Shown here one piece after another: positions 22,135 to 27,580 of a stretch of DNA of 27,580 bases. Under the pieces are notes generated by a model that saw nothing but the letters and a program-made list of their open reading frames with translations, did no database searches and was not told the origin of the DNA. The position numbers and the translations under genes were made by a program. Origin of the DNA: RGIG7300 sp045133915 (lineage in GTDB: Bacteria > Bacillota > Clostridia > Oscillospirales > CAG-272); the NCBI GenBank assembly GCA_045133915.1, contig JBGUUX010000010.1, forward strand, positions 1 through 27,580, given 5' to 3'. Position 1 is the stretch's first letter, and each line of letters starts with the position of its first letter.

Positions 22135-25100
22135 ATGAAGAAAATCATTGCATTATTAATACTCACCGTTATGCTTCTGACTTCTGTGCCCATGTCTTTG
22201 TACGTATCGGCAGGCGAGATGCTCACAAAGGATAACGAAAGCTTAGAAGAGTACATATACTATTCCGAACTGTTTTACAGTTACCCACATTACTTAAAGG
22301 ATAATACGTATATAAATAAGTATCAGGCAGACACCTCGGGACTGGTGTCTAACGTGCTTGCCGAGTACGTTACCACAAGTCACTTTACCTCTTCTGTTAT
22401 ATCACAGGTTCTGGGTCAGGCGACGGATGCGGCCGCTGTTCTTAAGTATATTAAGAACAATATGAACTATCAGAGCTTTGTTTATGAAAACGAGCTTGAT
22501 TATGCCAACGCTCTTTTTATCAAGACTCTGTCAGAGAATGATACAAAGAAGTCAGCCTCGGATTTTTGTAAAAATTCAAGCGAGATGCTTGACAGCATAT
22601 CTCTTTTGACCGATTTAGTTGAAGCAAACGATGAATACGGCGACCTCTTAAGGGAGCAGGGAATGCTTGATTCGGACTATGATATGTATAAGGCTATACT
22701 ACAGAATACCTTTGATTATATCGGCAGTAAGTCAAAGAACCTCTCTGACGTTATGCCCGAGGTTAGTAACGCCATGGGTGCTCAGCTTGAGATAGTATTT
22801 GACAAGGTCGGCAGTATAGCCGATCCCTTTGAGTTTGCGGCAGCCCTTGCGGCAACGTCTCTTGCGCAGGATGCACAGATAGAGCTTGTCGACGATATTA
22901 TTGCTACGGCACCTAAGGACAGTATGCTCTATGCCGGTATGACCAGACTTCGTAACCAACTCAAGGTGGGTGCGGTTGCTTATTTTGCCGAGACCTATCT
23001 TTCGGATGCTCATTACGAGAAGGTCATCGAGAGCTTTGGCGGTGACATAACCGATGCCGTCCTCGGTAACACAGGTATACCTCAGATGGCAGGTTACGTA
23101 ACTGCGATAGTTGATATATTCAATGCGGTTGTGCTAAAGGGTGTTCTGGGAGCTGATTACGAGACCTATATCTCGGCTGTTCTTATGTCAGATTATACCC
23201 GCAGTCTTGCCGACTGTGTGGATAACAAGACTGACAGCTTTGCACAGATAAGCACCTCTGACAAGATTATGGAGTTTGACAATATGTTCAATGCATACAT
23301 CGCAATGAACAAAGAGACTTACGGCTTCTTCTGCAAGCTGGCAGAGCATAACAGCAAATACGGAACGGCCTATGCAGAGGGATTTAAGTCAACATACGAC
23401 GATATCAGCTACGAGAGATATATAGAGGAAACCAGAAGCTACGTAGCAGCTATCCCTGCCGAAATCAGAGAGGTAGCCGATCACGGCGATTGGAGTGTCA
23501 GCGGTACAGTTGTGGCAAGAAGTGTGGCTGACATCATCGAAAAAGGTGTGTATTATCTGCCCTCCGAGTTTAACGGTAATATCAAAATTGCTTCTTACGG
23601 TACTCTTACCCTGACAGATGGACATGACGTTACGGTCAACGGTAATATTACGGTAGGTGACCGTGCCACACTTAACGTGTACGGCAATCTCGATGTTAAC
23701 GGTAACCTCACGGGTAATCCGCCCAGATATACAGTTAATAACTACGGCAGTATAAGCTGTGATAATCTTAATGTTACAGGACACCGTTCCTCTTCCTTTG
23801 AGAGTAAGATCTCAGCCTTTGTCAATAACGGAAGCTTGACTGTACGTAACGACCTCACTATGGGCGCATATTCCAGATTTACTATGAATACCGATGAAGC
23901 CATAATCAAGCTTGGCGGTGATTTTACCGTTGATGTGACAAGTGTAAATATGGACGTATCTGCCGGTGATATTATACTTAACGGTACCGAGTGTCAGACT
24001 CTTACCCGAGTTTCTGCATATAACCTTACCGTCAACAATCCCGCAGGTATAAAGTATATGTCCGATCTTAATGTAAGAGGCAGGTTTGATCCAAAAGGAA
24101 ATCCTATAGATAACAACGGCTATACCTGTTATATAAGCGGTAGTGACGGATATCCCGTATCCGGCGCTGATTACGGCAGGCTTAATATTTCTAACGGTAT
24201 TACGCTTGAAGGTGAATACGGCGGAGATATTGAACTTAGCGGAGTTTTGACAGTTGAGGAGAATACACACCTCTATATCAAAGGAAATGTTAATCTCATA
24301 AATCATGCAAGCTTCACCAACTACGGTGACTTTACCGTAACGGGAGATCTGTACGCAGGTGCAAAAAACCACAACGTATATAACTACGGCAGACTTAAGT
24401 GTACCAATCTTACGGTCAATGCGGATAAGGCTCCGAATAAAACCTATTTCTATAACTACGGTACCTTAGAGGTGCTCGGTAATCTGGATGTTGCACCCTA
24501 TACAAATACGTCATATTTCTATATGTCGGGTGAAGACTCTGTGCTGATGCTGAAAGGTAACTTTAACAACAACTATACTGCTTCGATTACAGAGGGTACC
24601 GTTATCCTTAACGGAACAAAGCAGCAGGAGCTTAAAAAATTCGGTTGTCATAATCTTATAGTTACCAATTCCGAGGGTGTCAAGTATCTTAATAACGTAA
24701 CCGTTACAGGTATATACGATCTTCGTGGTAATCCTCTTGATAACAACGGCTTTAAGACAACTATAACAGACACGGGCAGTATCGTTGACGGTAGTGAATA
24801 TAAGGAATATACCTTGATGGGTGATCACACCATCAGCGGAACCTACAGCGGTACAATAACTGCAAGCGGAACCATTACCGTGGAAGAGGGCAAGACGCTT
24901 ATTATTAACGGTGATCTTAATCTTTCGGGTAATCTTGTAAACAACGGAACCGTGATTATAAACGGTAATGTTCTTATGGTCTCAAGTATAGAGAACTACG
25001 GTAATATGTCATGTAACAGTGTGAATGTATACGAGAGGGAGACTAATACAGGATACGTTTATCTGTATAATCACGGCAGCCTTACCGTAACCAACGAGCT

Positions 25101-27135
25101 TGATCTCTACAGCAGAACTCCCAAGTATGGCGGACAGGTCATAGGTTATCTGTATATGGATAGCGAGGATGCAGTTATCTGTTTAGGCGGAGATATTGAG
25201 TTTTACACTGCCGATTACTGCAGTATCAGCGCAGGTGAGATAATACTCAACGGAACAGAACAGCAGAGCTTAAAAGGACTTGCCTGTCACAATCTTACCG
25301 TAACCAATCCCGAGGGTATCAAGGGCTCGGTGACTTTAACAGGCAGATATGACCTTTGCGGCAATCCTCTTGACAACGACGGCTATACCGTACTTAAGGA
25401 AGGTGCAAAGCTTTGCCCCGGTAACGACTACAAGAACGTACGTATATCAGGTCCTGTAACCTTTGACAGCGGTGAATATACAGGGGTATTTTCAATCCAT
25501 GCCAATACAACTATCCCCGAAGGTGAGAGTGTAGTCATAAACGGCGACGTTACTATATACTCTGCAGCCTTGACTAACCGAGGAAATCTCAGTATCAACG
25601 GTACCTTCACTACAACGGGATCCTCCACTTACGTATACAACTACGGATCTCTTACCGTTGATGAACTGATCCTCGGAAGCACCGCTTATTATAACTCTAC
25701 GGTAGATTATTACAACTACGGCAGCACTACCGTCAAGGGCGACTTTATTACTAAGTCCCTCATATCGGGTGCAGGTGCCAGAGGAACTCTGTATATGGAC
25801 AGCGAGGACTCGGTACTGAGTGTTGGCGGTAATATGGATATGTATACCGCAGACCGTTGTAAGATCAATAAGGGAAGTGTTATATTCAACGGCAGGTCAC
25901 TCCAGACGGTAAAGAACACAGGTACTCTTGATACCGTTATTATAGAGAACGAAAGCTACGAGGGTGTTCATTTCGCCTGGCTCGGCTACAAGACACTCTT
26001 TGATCACAGAGGTAACAGATTCAGCGGTAACATTTCAAACGTTGACTACGACGGTGACGGTATGTATGACCGCTACGACCCCGATCCTGTCAATGGAGAA
26101 AAATGCTCTGTTATGATCCGTGACTATGACGTCATGATAGGCCATGCATCCGAGATAAACCATATCAGATATGCAAGCGGTATACACGAGAGCAGTACCT
26201 CAATCCGTAACGCCGCAGATTGTGTAGATATAGACTCCAAGCTTATAGCAGAGACTACACAGAACAACGTATATACCCGCAATATGCCTGACGGCGGTGT
26301 ATATACCTTCTGGATCAGACTTAATGATGGAACTACGTTCTTACGTACTGTTGATATGTCATCTATGAGACAGAGGGTGTCGGTTGACGGAGTACGTATA
26401 ACACTTCATAACCTTTATGGTATAAAGGATTACTTTATCGCAGAGGGAGACTTTAACAGCTATTCCGAGATCAAGGAAAACGGCTATGCCTTCAGCGCTA
26501 CCGCAGCAAAGCTTCAGGGTAAGCATAGCTATACCTATACAGTAGCTAATCCCGGAATACATACTGTGCTTGTCAGATACAGTGACACCACCCGTGCAAG
26601 TGAACTCTTTAAGGTAGAGCTCGAGGTGACCGAGCCTACATTTACGGTAAACGGCTTGCATGTGACTATAGGTAACATTCCCGACGTCAAGGTAATAAGA
26701 ACCGCCTACGGAGAGTATTATACCCCCGGTGATACAAAGAGAGCAGAGGGTGCAAGAAACTTCTCAAATAAGTCGGCGATCAAGAACGCCTCCGAATATA
26801 TGATCCAGTATCGCGAAGAGGGAATGATAACCATAACTGTTGAGTACAACAACGGTTACGTTAAGGTATTCCATTGTGAACTTGAACAGAAGAAGCCGAC
26901 GGTAGAAAGGGAAGATAACACAATTATCTTCTCCGATCTTGACGGACTTGTGATGGTGAGATATGCCAAGGGTGAACATACTACCGTATCCCAGATCAAG
27001 AATGCAGGCTCAAAGGTACTTAAGCCTGACGCTATAGTTGACGGCAGAATATCCGTTGCCCTTGAACCCGGTACCTATACCTTCTGTGTACAGTATGATG
27101 ACGAGTCGTATAACTATTACGTTATAACGGTATAA
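22135..27135 (+). CDS. Giant exported beta-solenoid repeat protein, adhesin-like
   Basis: The 1666-residue protein has a signal peptide (about 1-28). Residues 30-455 are predicted helical and unlike any family I know. Four tandem units of about 210 residues (about 470-1300) are rich in NYG, NGNL, LTV and VNG phrases and look like a parallel beta-solenoid. Each unit contains an I-L-N-G-T...Q-L-K...H-N-L-x-V-x-N mark (nucleotides 23971, 24601, 25240, 25879), and the first three end G.(Y/F)D..GNP.DN.G(Y/F). A calcium-type linker DYDGDGMYDRYDPDP follows (about 1305-1320), then four beta modules of about 85-100 residues. There is no SLH, LPXTG or membrane anchor. I use the ATG at 22135 (AAGGA site, clean signal peptide), not the upstream in-frame ATG at 22087. 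It is probably an adhesin or matrix protein; its ligand is unknown. Confidence 0.82.
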   Translation: MKKIIALLILTVMLLTSVPMSLYVSAGEMLTKDNESLEEYIYYSELFYSYPHYLKDNTYINKYQADTSGLVSNVLAEYVTTSHFTSSVISQVLGQATDAAAVLKYIKNNMNYQSFVYENELDYANALFIKTLSENDTKKSASDFCKNSSEMLDSISLLTDLVEANDEYGDLLREQGMLDSDYDMYKAILQNTFDYIGSKSKNLSDVMPEVSNAMGAQLEIVFDKVGSIADPFEFAAALAATSLAQDAQIELVDDIIATAPKDSMLYAGMTRLRNQLKVGAVAYFAETYLSDAHYEKVIESFGGDITDAVLGNTGIPQMAGYVTAIVDIFNAVVLKGVLGADYETYISAVLMSDYTRSLADCVDNKTDSFAQISTSDKIMEFDNMFNAYIAMNKETYGFFCKLAEHNSKYGTAYAEGFKSTYDDISYERYIEETRSYVAAIPAEIREVADHGDWSVSGTVVARSVADIIEKGVYYLPSEFNGNIKIASYGTLTLTDGHDVTVNGNITVGDRATLNVYGNLDVNGNLTGNPPRYTVNNYGSISCDNLNVTGHRSSSFESKISAFVNNGSLTVRNDLTMGAYSRFTMNTDEAIIKLGGDFTVDVTSVNMDVSAGDIILNGTECQTLTRVSAYNLTVNNPAGIKYMSDLNVRGRFDPKGNPIDNNGYTCYISGSDGYPVSGADYGRLNISNGITLEGEYGGDIELSGVLTVEENTHLYIKGNVNLINHASFTNYGDFTVTGDLYAGAKNHNVYNYGRLKCTNLTVNADKAPNKTYFYNYGTLEVLGNLDVAPYTNTSYFYMSGEDSVLMLKGNFNNNYTASITEGTVILNGTKQQELKKFGCHNLIVTNSEGVKYLNNVTVTGIYDLRGNPLDNNGFKTTITDTGSIVDGSEYKEYTLMGDHTISGTYSGTITASGTITVEEGKTLIINGDLNLSGNLVNNGTVIINGNVLMVSSIENYGNMSCNSVNVYERETNTGYVYLYNHGSLTVTNELDLYSRTPKYGGQVIGYLYMDSEDAVICLGGDIEFYTADYCSISAGEIILNGTEQQSLKGLACHNLTVTNPEGIKGSVTLTGRYDLCGNPLDNDGYTVLKEGAKLCPGNDYKNVRISGPVTFDSGEYTGVFSIHANTTIPEGESVVINGDVTIYSAALTNRGNLSINGTFTTTGSSTYVYNYGSLTVDELILGSTAYYNSTVDYYNYGSTTVKGDFITKSLISGAGARGTLYMDSEDSVLSVGGNMDMYTADRCKINKGSVIFNGRSLQTVKNTGTLDTVIIENESYEGVHFAWLGYKTLFDHRGNRFSGNISNVDYDGDGMYDRYDPDPVNGEKCSVMIRDYDVMIGHASEINHIRYASGIHESSTSIRNAADCVDIDSKLIAETTQNNVYTRNMPDGGVYTFWIRLNDGTTFLRTVDMSSMRQRVSVDGVRITLHNLYGIKDYFIAEGDFNSYSEIKENGYAFSATAAKLQGKHSYTYTVANPGIHTVLVRYSDTTRASELFKVELEVTEPTFTVNGLHVTIGNIPDVKVIRTAYGEYYTPGDTKRAEGARNFSNKSAIKNASEYMIQYREEGMITITVEYNNGYVKVFHCELEQKKPTVEREDNTIIFSDLDGLVMVRYAKGEHTTVSQIKNAGSKVLKPDAIVDGRISVALEPGTYTFCVQYDDESYNYYVITV

Positions 27136-27387
27136 CGTCCCATCGTGTGATAGTAAACGTTATTAACTGTACAAACCCCGATTGATGGGACCAGGGTCGT
27201 GACCCTGGTCTGTGTTCGATACGATGATGAGTCATATAACTATTACGTTATAACGGTATAACGTCCCATCGTGTGATAGTAAACGTTATTAACTGTACAG
27301 ACCCCGATTGATGGGTCCAGGGTCGTGACCCTGGTCTGTGTTCAATACGATGACGAGTCGTATAACTATTATGTTATAACAATATAA
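27094..27387 (+). repeat. 126-base tandem repeat overlapping the gene's 3' end
   Basis: Units begin at 27094, 27220 and 27346 (the third partial, 42 bases). Units 1 and 2 differ at about six positions. Each starts with a copy of the last 13 codons and stop of the giant gene, followed by about 84 noncoding bases. Each of the two full units holds a palindrome around the stop (ACGTTATA-ACGG-TATAACGT) and an ACCAGGGT...ACCCTGGT-type hairpin. Stops in frame show that units 2 and 3 are not translated with the gene. Confidence 0.9.
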
Positions 27388-27397
27388 TGAAAGCAAT

Positions 27398-27423
27398 AAA
27401 AGACCTGTATATGCAGGTCTTTT
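27398..27423. terminator. Bidirectional terminator hairpin
   Basis: AAAAGACCTG pairs with CAGGTCTTTT around a six-base loop. The A and T ends let it work from either side. It lies after the tandem repeats and before the transposase gene, which converges on it. Confidence 0.88.
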
Positions 27424-27436
27424 CAGACTGTCGATA

Positions 27437-27468
27437 AACCCACGCATCGGTTAAGCCAAGCGTGGGTT
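27437..27468 (-). terminator. Hairpin spanning the transposase stop, probably near the IS end
   Basis: AACCCACGC (27437-27445) pairs with GCGTGGGTT (27460-27468) across the transposase stop codon. On the minus strand a short U run follows. It may be the terminator of the insertion sequence. Confidence 0.55.
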
Positions 27469-27579
27469 GATTTCGTATATATTGAAAAATAAAGCTAAAA
27501 GTGTAGAAATCGAAGAATCTGTAGGGGTTCTCCATTTCCATATTGCCAGCTTTTTCAAATTCATGGCAGCATATTTAAG
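27451..27579 (-). CDS. DDE transposase, C-terminal 42 residues (IS1182-like), gene cut by window edge
   Basis: Reading the complement gives an open frame from the window edge to a stop at 27451-27453. It begins LKYAAMNLKKLAIWKWR, the typical C-terminal phrase of IS1182/IS5-group transposases. Only 42 residues are inside the window, so family and intactness cannot be settled. The insertion sequence points leftward and ends somewhere near 27425-27440. I could not define its terminal inverted repeat. Confidence 0.8.
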   Translation of the reverse strand, partial: LKYAAMNLKKLAIWKWRTPTDSSISTLLALFFNIYEINPRLA

Positions 27580-27580
27580 C

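Noticed and set aside
27094..27387. Possible CRISPR array
   Set aside because: The 126-base units are repeated whole, with no short repeat alternating with unique spacers, and they include coding sequence of the upstream gene.

Overview
The window reads as chromosomal DNA from a Gram-positive anaerobe of the class Clostridia, probably an Oscillospiraceae/Ruminococcaceae-like gut or rumen bacterium. Support: strong GGAGG-type ribosome binding sites, near-consensus housekeeping promoters with 17-base spacers, a lysine riboswitch, tRNA genes with encoded CCA, many surface-layer-homology (SLH) proteins, and small ECF sigma factors paired with DUF4367 proteins. The species cannot be named from sequence alone.

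Layout. Bases 1-2524 (minus strand) hold a lysine/diaminopimelate operon, dapA-dapB-lysA (lysA cut by the window edge), behind a lysine riboswitch with its own attenuator and a near-perfect promoter. Divergent to it, 2911-5196 encodes an SLH-anchored DUF4838 protein. A tRNA-Lys unit with its own promoter and terminator follows (5257-5408).

Bases 5417-14848 are the most interesting part. Two consecutive homologous cassettes each encode an ECF-type sigma factor, a one-pass membrane DUF4367 protein (probable anti-sigma), a small SLH-only exported protein and a BspA-like LRR/SLH protein with an unrecognised C-terminal domain. The second cassette also carries a CBM9-like/SLH protein. Both sigma genes share two conserved upstream elements: a TTGTCT-17-TATATT extended -10 promoter whose -35 lies in or at the arm of an inverted repeat, and a separate two-block box with fixed spacing that could be an autoregulatory site. 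The simplest reading is a duplicated envelope-signalling unit whose sigma and anti-sigma factors are co-transcribed with the surface proteins they may control.

Bases 14837-22107 are mostly housekeeping: acyl-ACP thioesterase, tRNA-Glu(CUC) followed by scattered tRNA-derived repeat fragments, an E2-acyltransferase-fold protein lacking the catalytic histidine, prfA, a MITE-like element, tsaC/Sua5, a GyrA/ParC-family topoisomerase subunit and a 37-residue membrane peptide.

Bases 22135-27135 encode a 1666-residue exported repeat protein (helical N-terminus, four roughly 210-residue beta-solenoid repeats, a DxDGD calcium-type linker, C-terminal beta modules). Its last 13 codons plus downstream sequence are repeated with a 126-base period. 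The window ends in the 3' end of a DDE-type transposase gene on the minus strand.
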